Shown: positions 7,195 to 15,748 of the stretch, piece after piece
How the letters are laid out: each line of letters begins with the position of its first letter
Position numbering within the stretch: position 1 is the first letter of the stretch
Source: Pseudomonadota bacterium
Lineage (GTDB): Bacteria; Pseudomonadota; Gammaproteobacteria; Steroidobacterales; Steroidobacteraceae
Reading direction: 5' to 3'
Assembly: GCA_023391335.1 (NCBI GenBank)
Contig: JAEWBG010000117.1
Span: 1 to 29,026 of the forward strand
DNA length: 29,026 nt
Notes under the pieces: generated by a model
Database searches by the model: none
What the model was told of the DNA's origin: nothing
Seen by the model: the letters and a program-made list of their open reading frames with translations, nothing else
Position numbers and translations under genes: made by a program

Positions 7195-9474
7195 ATGAAG
7201 CTATTCGCGAGCGCGTTAGTAGGCGCATGTCTACTAGCGTCTGCGCCCTTTTCCGCCATGGCGCAGACGGAACCAGTGATCATCGAAGCGGAGTCGACGA
7301 CCGTCGGATCTGTCTACACGACCGGAACTCTCGACGGTGCCAACTACGTCACCATCATCAACGATTCGCCAGGCTTCGGGCCGCCTGCGACCGCGGACGG
7401 CGCGTTGATCTACACGGTTACGTTTCCTGCACCCGGCAACTACGAGCTGTATGCACGCTTTCGAGTAGGACCGGGCGGCGGCAGCGACGACAGCTTTTTC
7501 ATCGGTAACGGTTTCGGCAATAAAGTCGGGACCAGTGAATGGACGTTGGTGAATCAAGTCGACGGTGGTGGGTTCACGAATCCTACCGACACCGTCCGCA
7601 ATAACGGACCGGCGGGCACACAGGTCTTCAAATGGTTCAAGGTGACTGGATTTGCAGGACCCTCAGTGTGGGTTGTGCCTCCAGGTCAGCTCACGCAAAC
7701 GTTCTCGGTTGCGGGACGAGAGACCGGCAACTTCTTGGATAAGTTTGCATTCGGCGTTCAAGGATCGTGGTACACGGTGAATAACCTCGATACCGGTTCT
7801 GCCGCAACCGGTACGCCGCCTCCGCCGCCGCCACCACCGTACACACCGCCTGGGCCGCCGATGGCGACCGGCAAAGACAAGTTTGTCGGCAGCGCCCATA
7901 GCCCAGGTCAAGGCAGCCTCAACTTCGACAAGTACTTCAATCAAGTGACGCCCGAAAATGGCGGTAAGTGGGGTGCTGTCGAAGGCACGCGCGATGTAAT
8001 GAACTGGAACGATGCCCATGCTGCTTACGACTTCGCCAAAGCCAACGGCTTCAAGTTCAAGTGGCACACACTGGTATGGGGCAATCAACAACCAGGTTGG
8101 ATCGAAACGCTACCGCCCGAAGAGCAATTGCAGGAAATCGAAGAATGGATGGACGCGATTGCCAAGGAGTTTCCTAACATCGATCAAATCGATGTAGTGA
8201 ACGAACCGCTTCATGACCCACCGTGCTCGCCGGGCGGCGGGGGCGGCAACTATTGCCAAGCGTTGGGCGGGCCCGGTGTGACGGGTTGGGATTGGGTGAT
8301 CAAAGCGTTCGAGCTGGCACGTCACTACTTCCCCAACTCGCAGTTGCTGATCAACGACTACAGCATCACGAACGACACGAACGCGACGACGCGCTATCTC
8401 GAGATCATCAAGCTGCTGCAGGACCGCGGGCTGATCGATGGTATTGGCGATCAAGCGCACGCGTTCTCCACGACAGAGGCGGCGCCGATGAAGACGCATC
8501 GCGCCAACTTGGACCGACTCGCTGCAACCGGACTGCCGATCTACATTACGGAGTTCGATCTCGACGGCAACGATGATCCAGTGCAACTCGCCAACTATCA
8601 ACGCGTGTTCCCCGTGTTCTGGGAGCATCCGGCGGTGAAGGGCATCACGCTGTGGGGTTATCACCAGAACACTCATTGGCGTCGTGCTCAAGGCGATTGG
8701 TTGATCTATGCGAATGGAGCAGAGCGGCCCGCGATGGTCTGGCTACAAGCTTACGTGCGGAACACTCCGCCCACGGTGGTGCCGAACCAATCGTTCAGCG
8801 TGGATGAGAATGCTGGCGGCGGTGCGGCAGTCGGCACTGTCGTTGCGACCGATGTCGATACCGATCAAACCTTGTCGGGTTGGCAGATTGACGGGGGATC
8901 CGGCGTGTCGCTGTTCCAGATCGATGCTGCCACGGGCGCTTTGACTGTCATCGATAGCAACTCGTTGGATTTCGAGTCTGCAACGTCATACACGTTGAAC
9001 GTCTCGGTGTACGACGGATATCGGCGCAGCGAACCCCAGACGGTCACAGTCAACGTTCGCAATCTCAACGACAACACACCTGTCATCACCGGGCCAGCGA
9101 GCCTCCCGATCGATGGAGGCTCGAGGAATGTCATCGGCACGGTGAACGCAACAGACGCGGACGATGCAAATCAGGCCGGGTTCACGACGTTCAACTGGCA
9201 AGTGGTCGGAGGCAATGGAGCGAATGTGATCGCTATCGGAGCGAACGATGGGCGGCTGCGTGTCCCGCGTCCAACTGGCATCGACTTCCGCAAATCGAGT
9301 TACTCGCTCGTCGTGCAGGTGAATGATGGTGCACACACCAGTGCGCAGCAGTCGTTGACGATCACCATTCCAAATCGCATCCACACCTGCTTGTATGGTG
9401 TGGGCGTGGTGTCATCGAAGAAGTTGACGCCGTTGCTGCTATTGATCGGTGCCGAGCTCGGTACTTGCAGATAG
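7195..9474 (+). CDS. Secreted multidomain GH10 endo-beta-1,4-xylanase
   Basis: The ATG at 7195, with AAGGGGA upstream, gives 759 residues and places a signal peptide at the N-terminus (cleavage after AMA, residue 23). Residues about 26-190 form a beta-rich carbohydrate-binding-like domain (VIIEAES at the start, GNYELYARFRVG in the middle), similar in style to CBM6/35. A proline-rich linker at 207-222 leads to the GH10 barrel at about 225-522. The acid/base is Glu337 in VVNEPL and the nucleophile Glu453 in YITEFDL; the ..WGYH..THW segment also fits. Residues 525-625 and 626-725 are cadherin-like repeats (SVDENAGGGAAVGTVVATD; DFESATSYTLNVSVYDG). It hydrolyses xylan outside the cell. The GH1 gene follows after a strong terminator. 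The 32-residue tail is discussed separately. Confidence 0.92.
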   Translation: MKLFASALVGACLLASAPFSAMAQTEPVIIEAESTTVGSVYTTGTLDGANYVTIINDSPGFGPPATADGALIYTVTFPAPGNYELYARFRVGPGGGSDDSFFIGNGFGNKVGTSEWTLVNQVDGGGFTNPTDTVRNNGPAGTQVFKWFKVTGFAGPSVWVVPPGQLTQTFSVAGRETGNFLDKFAFGVQGSWYTVNNLDTGSAATGTPPPPPPPPYTPPGPPMATGKDKFVGSAHSPGQGSLNFDKYFNQVTPENGGKWGAVEGTRDVMNWNDAHAAYDFAKANGFKFKWHTLVWGNQQPGWIETLPPEEQLQEIEEWMDAIAKEFPNIDQIDVVNEPLHDPPCSPGGGGGNYCQALGGPGVTGWDWVIKAFELARHYFPNSQLLINDYSITNDTNATTRYLEIIKLLQDRGLIDGIGDQAHAFSTTEAAPMKTHRANLDRLAATGLPIYITEFDLDGNDDPVQLANYQRVFPVFWEHPAVKGITLWGYHQNTHWRRAQGDWLIYANGAERPAMVWLQAYVRNTPPTVVPNQSFSVDENAGGGAAVGTVVATDVDTDQTLSGWQIDGGSGVSLFQIDAATGALTVIDSNSLDFESATSYTLNVSVYDGYRRSEPQTVTVNVRNLNDNTPVITGPASLPIDGGSRNVIGTVNATDADDANQAGFTTFNWQVVGGNGANVIAIGANDGRLRVPRPTGIDFRKSSYSLVVQVNDGAHTSAQQSLTITIPNRIHTCLYGVGVVSSKKLTPLLLLIGAELGTCR

Positions 9475-9497
9475 TGTCGAGTTGATGGGTTAGACGA

Positions 9498-9531
9498 GAC
9501 AGGGCCGGCGCGTGTCGGCCCTGTCTTTTTT
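9498..9531 (+). terminator. Rho-independent terminator of the xylanase gene
   Basis: A perfect 10-bp stem (GACAGGGCCG at 9498-9507 and CGGCCCTGTC at 9516-9525), an 8-base loop and six T at 9526-9531. It lies 23 bases after the stop codon, so the GH1 gene needs its own promoter or read-through. Confidence 0.9.
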
Positions 9532-9624
9532 CGCAACGAAAGAAACGATGCGCGCTCATGCGCGCTGCACTGCGATCAGTTCATGTATGCTTCGCGTCCC
9601 TTGGCCTGCATTGCATGAACAACA

Positions 9625-11073
9625 ATGACCAACATCACACGTCGAGAGCTTGCGCAAATCCTAGCTTCAGCAGCGGCAGCCGGTGCAGTGGGTTCAGTAC
9701 CGCAAATCGCAACGGCCGCCGTGACGCCCACGCCCAAGCAGCGCGCATTCCCGAGCGACTTGCTGTGGGGCTGCGCAACGGCGTCCTATCAAATCGAAGG
9801 TGCGGCGAATGAAGACGGACGTGCGCCATCGGTGTGGGACACGTTCTCGCACACACCCGGGAAAGTGGCCGGCGGAGACACGGGGGATGTGGCCTGCGAT
9901 TCGTATCATCGCTACAAGGAAGACGTGCAGCTCCTGAAAAATCTCGGCGTGAAGGGATATCGCATGTCGATCTCATGGTCGCGCGTGTTTCCGTCGGGCA
10001 AGGGCAAACCGAATCCAAAGGGGCTCGACTATTACGATCGTGTGATCGATGAGCTGCTTACGAATGGCATTCAGCCGTATGTAACTTTGTTCCACTGGGA
10101 TCTGCCGCAAGCATTGCCAGGAGGGTGGCGATCGCGAGACACAGCGAAAGCCTACGCGGACTATGCGGCATTCATGTCTAAGCGACTGAGCGATCGTGTG
10201 CACCACTTCTTCACGATCAATGAGTTCGTGTGCTTTACGGATTTGGGATACGCCACTGGCAAATTTGCGCCGGGTCTCAAGTTGCCGCAGGCAGAGGTGG
10301 CGCAGATTCGTCACCACGGCGTACTGGCTCACGGCTTGGGTGTGCAAGCGATTCGTGCCAATGCCCGTGCCGGTACGCAAGTGGGTTTGGCTGAGAACGC
10401 GGCGGTGTTTGTGCCAGTCGTTGAAACCCCTGAACACATCGCTGCCGCGCAACGCGCACATCGCGAAAGAAATGCGCCGTTTCTCACCGCGGTGCTGGAA
10501 GGGAAATACATCGACACGTACCTGAACTTCCTCGGAGCCGATGCACCGAAGGTGGAAAGTGGCGACATGAAAGCAATCGGCAGCCCGATCGACTTCGTCG
10601 GACTGAACGTTTACACGCCGCAGTACGTGAAAGCGGACGCATCAGCAGGTGGATATTCAGTTCTGCCGCCACCGAAGTCCTATCCGCGCATGGCTTCCGA
10701 TTGGCTCACGATTGGGCCGGAGTGTCTCTACTGGGCAGTCCGCAATGTCGTCGACATTTGGAAAGTGCCCGCGATCTACATCACTGAGAACGGTTGTTCG
10801 GCAGATGACGCACTCACGCCGGAAGGCCGCATCGAGGATACGGATCGCGTCATGTATTTGCGCAATCACCTCAGCCATTTGCAGCGCGCGACGAGCGAAG
10901 GTTATCCGGTCAAGGGCTACTTCTTGTGGAGCTTGCTCGATAACTTCGAATGGGCCGACGGCTATAGCAAGCGGTTCGGGCTGCACTACGTGGACTTCAA
11001 GACGCTCGCGCGCACGCCGAAGTTGAGTGCCGAGTGGTATCGCGAACTCATTCGCCGCAATGCGTTGGTCTAG
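9625..11073 (+). CDS. Tat-exported GH1 beta-glucosidase
   Basis: A 482-residue enzyme. The N-terminus has a twin arginine (TRRELAQILASAAAAG), an Ala-rich hydrophobic stretch and a likely cleavage site near 32, indicating folded export through Tat. The GH1 barrel runs from FPSDLLWGCATASYQIEGA (42-60) to the C-terminus. Glu200 in TINEFV is the acid/base and Glu388 in YITENG the nucleophile; YRMSISWSRVFPSG, FHWDLPQAL and FLWSLLDNFEWADGY line the -1 site. The usual NEP tripeptide is NEF, with the catalytic Glu kept. It should release glucose or xylose from short oligosaccharides in the periplasm, complementing the secreted xylanase. A GNAT gene begins 12 bases downstream. Confidence 0.9.
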   Translation: MTNITRRELAQILASAAAAGAVGSVPQIATAAVTPTPKQRAFPSDLLWGCATASYQIEGAANEDGRAPSVWDTFSHTPGKVAGGDTGDVACDSYHRYKEDVQLLKNLGVKGYRMSISWSRVFPSGKGKPNPKGLDYYDRVIDELLTNGIQPYVTLFHWDLPQALPGGWRSRDTAKAYADYAAFMSKRLSDRVHHFFTINEFVCFTDLGYATGKFAPGLKLPQAEVAQIRHHGVLAHGLGVQAIRANARAGTQVGLAENAAVFVPVVETPEHIAAAQRAHRERNAPFLTAVLEGKYIDTYLNFLGADAPKVESGDMKAIGSPIDFVGLNVYTPQYVKADASAGGYSVLPPPKSYPRMASDWLTIGPECLYWAVRNVVDIWKVPAIYITENGCSADDALTPEGRIEDTDRVMYLRNHLSHLQRATSEGYPVKGYFLWSLLDNFEWADGYSKRFGLHYVDFKTLARTPKLSAEWYRELIRRNALV

Positions 11074-11085
11074 CGAGAACTCGAG

Positions 11086-11547
11086 GTGAGCGAGCCGGTG
11101 CGCGTCCGTCCCATTGCGCCAAGCGATTTGGCGCAATGGAGGCCGCTGTGGGATGGGTATAACGCGTTCTATGGGCGCTCCGGTGCGAGCGCTTTGCCGG
11201 ATGCGATTACCGAAGTTACCTGGCAGCGATTCTTCGAAGAGAACGAACCTGTCTTCGCGCTCGTTGCACAGACAGGTACTGAGCTTGTTGGGCTGGCCCA
11301 CTACCTGTTTCATCGCAGTACGAATCGCATCGACCCCGTCTGCTATCTGCAAGACCTATTTACCTCACCGCATGCGCGAGGCCGCGGAGTGGGCCGAGCC
11401 CTTATCGAAGGCGTCTATCGCGAGGCGCAACGCCAAGGCGCAAAGCGTGTGTACTGGCAAACTCAGTCGGCCAATGTCACGGCTCGCTCCTTGTACGACT
11501 CCGTTGCGAAGCACTACGGTTTCATTGTGTATACGAAGGATTTTTAG
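11086..11547 (+). CDS. GNAT-family N-acetyltransferase
   Basis: A 153-residue cytoplasmic protein, starting at GTG 12 bases after the GH1 stop and probably cotranscribed with it. Motif A, which binds the acetyl-CoA pyrophosphate, reads LFTSPHARGRGVGRALIEGV with the R-G-x-G-x-G/A loop intact at about 98-106. The C-terminal VYWQTQSANVTARSLYDSVA segment is the family's motif B. The substrate may be an amino acid, antibiotic or sugar amine and cannot be told from sequence. Context gives no clear link to glycan breakdown. Confidence 0.85.
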   Translation: MSEPVRVRPIAPSDLAQWRPLWDGYNAFYGRSGASALPDAITEVTWQRFFEENEPVFALVAQTGTELVGLAHYLFHRSTNRIDPVCYLQDLFTSPHARGRGVGRALIEGVYREAQRQGAKRVYWQTQSANVTARSLYDSVAKHYGFIVYTKDF

Positions 11548-11580
11548 ATCGCCGCAAGATGCGTTTGCAGTTGGCGGTAG

Positions 11581-11606
11581 AATGCGCCCAGTTTCCTGGG
11601 GGCGTT
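11581..11606 (+). promoter_or_regulatory. Hairpin covering the ribosome site of the Calx-beta protein gene
   Basis: AATGCGCCCAG at 11581-11591 folds onto CTGGGGGCGTT at 11596-11606 around a TTTC loop, with one G-G mismatch and one G-T wobble. The only Shine-Dalgarno-like sequence for the ATG at 11612 is GGGGG at 11598-11602, inside this stem. It may restrain translation or act as a weak terminator of the upstream GNAT gene. Confidence 0.45.
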
Positions 11607-11611
11607 CGAAC

Positions 11612-12778
11612 ATGAAGTCGATCTTATCGGCGGCCGTCGCGATCGTCGGTCTCCTGCAGTTCTGCGCTTGCGCGCATGCAGACGCGATTCCCACCGTTAC
11701 CGTGACCGGCATGGACGGGAATGCGAAGGAGAGCGGCAAAGCCGCGAGCTTCTTGTTTACTCGCGAAGCCGCTGCAATCGACAAGCCTCTGTCGGTCACG
11801 TTCTCGCTATCCGGCTCAGCGACAGCGGGTGCGGACTATGGAAATCCCGGCACTAGCGTCACCTTCGCCGCGTTTTCCCCATTTGCATCAGTGAAGATCT
11901 CCCCGGTCAAGGATGCGCTGCCGGAAGGCAACGAAACCGTCGTTCTGACGCTCGCTCCTCAGCAGACGTACACAATTGGAGCCGACAAGGCAGCGACCCT
12001 CATCATCGAGGATTCCACCGCCAGCAGCGCGCCCGCGGCGAATCGCGATGACACTCGGCAGCAGTCGCGTATCCAGGCAAACCGGCTCGGTTCCTTGGCG
12101 GTGACCATTTCGTTCGACGGCACAGGTCGATGGAAACATCCATCGAACGGCGCGTATTCGAACATGAAGTTTCATCGCGAGCTGACGTACACCGTCCCAC
12201 TGACGGGCATGTATGGCGGCGGATCTGGATTCCAAGAGCTCGATCGCAAAGAAATCAACATGGACGTGCAGCGATATCTCGTGGGCCGCCCGACCGCACT
12301 CATGTCAGGCGCGGGAGGGTCGTGCGGCAAGGGCTCGGTAACTGTGCTCGATGAGTCCAGTGGGATGGAGGTAGGTGATCCCGGTCAGCCACCACTCGTC
12401 CCCTTTAAGCAGCAAATCGCTGGCGGTGGCGAATATCCTTCAGGAGACAAAACCGTTCCTGAACGCGACTTGTGCATGACGGTGGTCAGCATCGATAACG
12501 TAAAGCATCTGCTGAATCTGCGAATCGATGGGACTGACACTCACGTCAAAGTTGTGAACACTCACAATGGTCATGTCGCGCGCCCGTACAACTTGCGCTT
12601 GCAGGGTGAGGATCCGCAGGCGAAGACTCACTTCACGCTACTCTCGATTCCAATTGGTGCTAACGCGTTGAGTGTGGATGGCTCGAAACAGATTCCCAAC
12701 GTCAGCTATGTCCACGGGCCGATGAATTCGCAGTACCCGTTGAGCGCCACGGTGAGATGGCGTGTGACGTTCAAGTAA
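11612..12778 (+). CDS. Exported Calx-beta domain protein of unknown function
   Basis: I chose the ATG at 11612 because it begins a clear signal peptide (MKSILSAAVAIVGLL..., cleavage near A-H-A-DA at 23-25); the frame is open further upstream, but that part overlaps the GNAT gene. The product is 388 residues. Residues about 29-135 form a Calx-beta domain (SVTFSLSGSATAGADY, then LPEGNETVVLTL and TLIIEDST), a calcium-binding fold common in surface proteins. Residues 160-388 form a domain I do not recognise, beta-rich with two Cys pairs and a YPLSATVRWRVTF strand at the end. It is probably periplasmic or surface-located. Its 3' end overlaps the convergent metallohydrolase gene by 8 bases. Confidence 0.75.
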   Translation: MKSILSAAVAIVGLLQFCACAHADAIPTVTVTGMDGNAKESGKAASFLFTREAAAIDKPLSVTFSLSGSATAGADYGNPGTSVTFAAFSPFASVKISPVKDALPEGNETVVLTLAPQQTYTIGADKAATLIIEDSTASSAPAANRDDTRQQSRIQANRLGSLAVTISFDGTGRWKHPSNGAYSNMKFHRELTYTVPLTGMYGGGSGFQELDRKEINMDVQRYLVGRPTALMSGAGGSCGKGSVTVLDESSGMEVGDPGQPPLVPFKQQIAGGGEYPSGDKTVPERDLCMTVVSIDNVKHLLNLRIDGTDTHVKVVNTHNGHVARPYNLRLQGEDPQAKTHFTLLSIPIGANALSVDGSKQIPNVSYVHGPMNSQYPLSATVRWRVTFK

Positions 12779-13799
12779 CAGGGGATCGGTGCGCGCCTGC
12801 GAACGCTGCCTCGAACTCGCTCCGTAAGGAGATCTCGTCCGGGAAGTAGCGCGTCGAGAAGTGGAACGGAATCGCTACCTTGACGCCGGCGGCACGGGCG
12901 ATCGTGCCCGCTGCAGCGGCTGTGAGATGCGCCTTGTTTGCAGCATGTTGGGCATCCTGTTGTAGAAACACTGCTTCGATGAAGGCGAGATCGGCACCGC
13001 GTAGAAATTCGATTAGGCCACGACGATTGGATTCGTGATCCGCGACGTCGGTGACGTAGCACGCCTTTTGGCCGGGGAGAAACTCCAACACGCGCTTTAG
13101 CTCTCCAAGGCTGAACGTGTGGCGTCGCGATCCTTCGCGATCACGCCAGCACACCTGCAGGCTTGCTTCATCCGGATCGCCAGCGCGAACGCGATTCTTT
13201 AGTTCGGTGAGCCATGGCCCGGTCGGCAATCCGAACTCCTCCAGGCGACTCTTCCAAACATTGATGTGCATTTGTTCTTCGAACGCAAATGCGAGCGAGG
13301 GCAAGCCGTGATGATCGAACGCGCGCGCGCGAACCTTGAAATGATCGGTCGCCAACAAGATCTCATCGTTTATCGATATTGGCTCGAGCGCCTCTCGCGT
13401 GAAGCGGCTCTTGCTCGAGAATCGCGCTCGTAGAGCTTCGCGCGGGGAAACGAGCTCGTGAGCCGTGACGACGAAGTCGCTGGCGTAGTTCTCGACCAAG
13501 TTCCAGGTGTAGGCGTGGAGTTTGTGCTCGAGCTGCTCGATGAAGTTGGGAGGGCCATACAGCCGCACGCCAACATCGCGGCCGAGGCACACGCGCAGCA
13601 GATGATCGAAACCGGCGAAGTGATCCATGTGCGTGTGCGACACGAATACGTCACTGATCCTCAGCAGTTTGCGAGTCGGTAGCGATGTGATATCGCCAAC
13701 GTCGAATAGAATGGCTTGGTTCTGGAATTTCAGGTCGATGTAGACGCCGGGATCACCGAAGACGCCGTTGACGAGGTCTGCTTGGAAGCTCGGACGCAT
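12771..13799 (-). CDS. RNase Z-like MBL-fold metallohydrolase
   Basis: A 342-residue cytoplasmic protein. The zinc motif SHTHMDHFAGFDHLL (His55, His57, Asp59, His60) is followed by FDHHGLPSLAFAFEE at 161-175, CYVTDVADHES at 247-257 and HLTAAAAGTIARAAGVKVAIPF then HFSTRY at 291-318. This order and the HFSxRY ending are those of the tRNase Z branch of the metallo-beta-lactamase fold. It may process tRNA 3' ends or belong to a relative with another substrate; the residue 176-235 insertion (KSRLEEFGLPTGPWLTELKN) is also seen in RNase Z-like proteins. The gene lies downstream of the unknown gene at 13847 with a 47-base gap. Confidence 0.8.
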   Translation of the reverse strand: MRPSFQADLVNGVFGDPGVYIDLKFQNQAILFDVGDITSLPTRKLLRISDVFVSHTHMDHFAGFDHLLRVCLGRDVGVRLYGPPNFIEQLEHKLHAYTWNLVENYASDFVVTAHELVSPREALRARFSSKSRFTREALEPISINDEILLATDHFKVRARAFDHHGLPSLAFAFEEQMHINVWKSRLEEFGLPTGPWLTELKNRVRAGDPDEASLQVCWRDREGSRRHTFSLGELKRVLEFLPGQKACYVTDVADHESNRRGLIEFLRGADLAFIEAVFLQQDAQHAANKAHLTAAAAGTIARAAGVKVAIPFHFSTRYFPDEISLRSEFEAAFAGAHRSPVT

Positions 13800-13846
13800 G
13801 ACACTGTTACGTCCGGCCGGCGCTTGAAGTTTCTAGCTCGTCGCCG

Positions 13847-14299
13847 CTACCACTCGCGAATGCTGGTATTCGACGACTGGCTTGCGATGAGCCGAAGGAT
13901 TTCTGCGGGCGTTTTGGCGGCGTCGATCTTTTCGGTGAGTTCTTTGGATCGCACACGGTTCACCGGCCCTTGGCGCTGCGAATCGATGACTAGCAATTGG
14001 CGGATCTGATACACGGTCCAGGTCTTGCCGGTTGGATTCAACACGAGCGGTTTAGGGCGGGGTTTTCGTCGCGTGAGTCGCGCCCAGAGCACACCGAAAA
14101 AGACTGCAATGGGTTGCTTTTTGGGCGGCGGCTGTACAAGCAGTTCGCGGCCGCTGGCATCGATTATTTTCAGATCCTGCAACACGCCCGTGCGGTGGCC
14201 GTCGGCGGTAGCGCCCACCAGGTCCCATTGATTTTCCACCGTGAAGATCAGCTTGCGATGGACGCACAGGCACGGATAGGTGAGTTCGTCAGGCTTCAT
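13847..14299 (-). CDS. Uncharacterised protein, about 150 residues
   Basis: The product begins MKPDELTYPCLCVHRKLIFT. Residues about 15-60 look like a beta-rich globular segment (TVENQWDLVGATADGHRTGV, LKIIDASGRELL). A hydrophobic piece IAVFFGVLWARL near 62-73 is followed by a basic RRKPRPKP patch. The C-terminal part (VRSKELTEKIDAAKTPAEIL and then RLIASQ) is helical. I recognise no family. An in-frame ATG at 14332 has GAGAGG only two bases away and could be the true start. It probably shares a transcript with the RNase Z-like gene and is divergent from the HAD gene at 14431. Confidence 0.55.
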   Translation of the reverse strand: MKPDELTYPCLCVHRKLIFTVENQWDLVGATADGHRTGVLQDLKIIDASGRELLVQPPPKKQPIAVFFGVLWARLTRRKPRPKPLVLNPTGKTWTVYQIRQLLVIDSQRQGPVNRVRSKELTEKIDAAKTPAEILRLIASQSSNTSIREW

Positions 14300-14430
14300 A
14301 GATTTATTCGTTGCCGTCGGTGCGAGGAGCATAGCCTCTCGGCAGAAAAATGACGACCGCAACAACTTTCTGCGTTCTGAGCCGTTATCCACTGACGCAT
14401 AATCGTGCATCGGAATGAGTGGAGTGCATC

Positions 14431-15225
14431 TTGATTCGGATGATTGGCATCGATGTCGACGGAACACTGGTCGGTTCATCCGGAAAGGTGAGCTCGCTCG
14501 TATGGCAGGCCGCGGAACGAGTTCGCGAGGCGGGTGTTCGCATGGTGCTGTGTTCGGGCCGGCCCGCGTTTGGTCTCGCGTTCGAGTATGCGCGGCGACT
14601 AGATCCGGCTGGGTGGCACGTGTTTCAGAATGGCGCCAGCGTGGTGAATGTCGGCGATGATCGCTCGCGTTCTGCTGAATTACCGCAAGAGACGGTGACC
14701 GCGTTTGTGGATAGAGCGCGTAGAACGAATGAGGTCCTTGAACTGTATAGCGATCGTCAGTACGTGACCGAAAGCACTTCCGAATGGGCGCACGAGCATG
14801 CGCAGCTGCTTGGTGTGCCTTATGAGTGCAGACAATTCGAATCAATTCGCGGGCAAGTCGTGCGAGCTCAATGGCTGATGCCACATGCGGACGCGCACGA
14901 GTTCGCGGCTGTGGCATACGAGGAGTTGGAAATCGCACTGTCGTCGTCTCCATTGATGCCGGATACCACATTCGTCGGTGTCACGCGTGCGGGTGTGACC
15001 AAAGGTTCCGCACTGGAGGCGCTCGCGCGGGACTATTGCGTAGACATGGAAGAGGTCATGTATGTCGGCGACTCGGACAACGATCTATGTGCGCTTCGCA
15101 GAGTTGGATTGCCGGTTGCGATGAAGAATGCATCGCCTGCGGTGCTTGAAGCGGCGAAGTGCGTTGTGCCGCATGTGGATGAGGGTGGATTGGCGGAAGC
15201 GCTGGAACTGGCGCTTGGGCGGTAA
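14431..15225 (+). CDS. Cof-type (HAD-IIB) phosphatase
   Basis: A 264-residue cytoplasmic enzyme. The TTG at 14431 has GGAG six bases upstream and gives MIRMIGIDVDGTLVG; an ATG at 14440 is the alternative. Motif I is DVDGTLV with Asp8 and Asp10. Motif II is the Ser in VLCSGRP, followed by the FQNGASVVN segment typical of Cof proteins. Motif III is the Lys in VTKGSALEAL and motif IV VMYVGDSDNDLCALRRVG. HAD-IIB enzymes dephosphorylate sugar phosphates and related metabolites; the cap (residues about 80-180) sets the substrate and is not diagnostic. The frame is intact, unlike the HAD fragment at 968. Confidence 0.85.
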   Translation: MIRMIGIDVDGTLVGSSGKVSSLVWQAAERVREAGVRMVLCSGRPAFGLAFEYARRLDPAGWHVFQNGASVVNVGDDRSRSAELPQETVTAFVDRARRTNEVLELYSDRQYVTESTSEWAHEHAQLLGVPYECRQFESIRGQVVRAQWLMPHADAHEFAAVAYEELEIALSSSPLMPDTTFVGVTRAGVTKGSALEALARDYCVDMEEVMYVGDSDNDLCALRRVGLPVAMKNASPAVLEAAKCVVPHVDEGGLAEALELALGR

Positions 15226-15433
15226 GAAATCGACACGCAGGAAAGCCAAGAATCGGACGGGACACAAAGCGCACAAAAGGACACAAGGGGCACAAAACGG
15301 AATGTCGAGTTGACGAATTTGCGGTTACGGAACGCGGGGAGCTTTCAGCGGAGGATCTTCACAGGGATACGGGGCACATAGGGTTCGAGAGACGACAAGA
15401 AGGTGCCTCGCGATCTTTGTGTTCATTGTTTAT
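15226..15433. other. Intergenic repeat region between the HAD and channel genes
   Basis: It contains four decameric CACAAA-type units at 15260-15300 (each CACAAARG or similar) and the reverse-complement type TTTGTG units at about 15413-15455 (CTTTGTGTT twice). The two clusters face each other and could pair imperfectly. A GAGTTGACG...GCGGTT motif lies at 15308-15326. Confidence 0.55.
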
Positions 15434-15724
15434 CTATGTGGTCTTTGTGTTACGTCTGGATGCCTTGGATGACCCAAGAAGAAGCATCACTGCGCGACGG
15501 CGCACCACGTCGGCGCGAGAGTAGTTGGACAGCGCGGCCTTCAGCTGCGAAATCGCGGTAAGCACCGGACAAGCCTCACTGGCACACCCCTTGCCTGTAT
15601 CCAGGTGCTCGATCCAACGGCGGGTCGATTCATTCGGCGCGGCAGTCCGAAGTCGATCCGCCATGCAGGAGTTCAGAACCTGGCCAGTGGCTGTGAGCGG
15701 ATTTTCTTCCTCTCTGTCGCACAC
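15434..15724 (-). CDS. Doubtful small unknown protein
   Basis: An open frame of up to 96 residues with a central CASEACPVLTAISQLKAALS stretch that has protein-like hydrophobic spacing and three Cys. An internal ATG near residue 21 could be the start. No good ribosome site or family was found. It is divergent from the channel gene and would overlap its promoter. It may be a small regulator or chance. Confidence 0.25.
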   Translation of the reverse strand: MCDREEENPLTATGQVLNSCMADRLRTAAPNESTRRWIEHLDTGKGCASEACPVLTAISQLKAALSNYSRADVVRRRAVMLLLGSSKASRRNTKTT

Positions 15725-15748
15725 CCTCCATGCACAGGTAGAGGACTC

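Noticed and set aside
14333..14971. Upstream extension of the unknown gene at 13847
   Set aside because: The extra residues are opposite the HAD phosphatase gene and look like a shadow translation rich in Arg, Pro, Thr and His.
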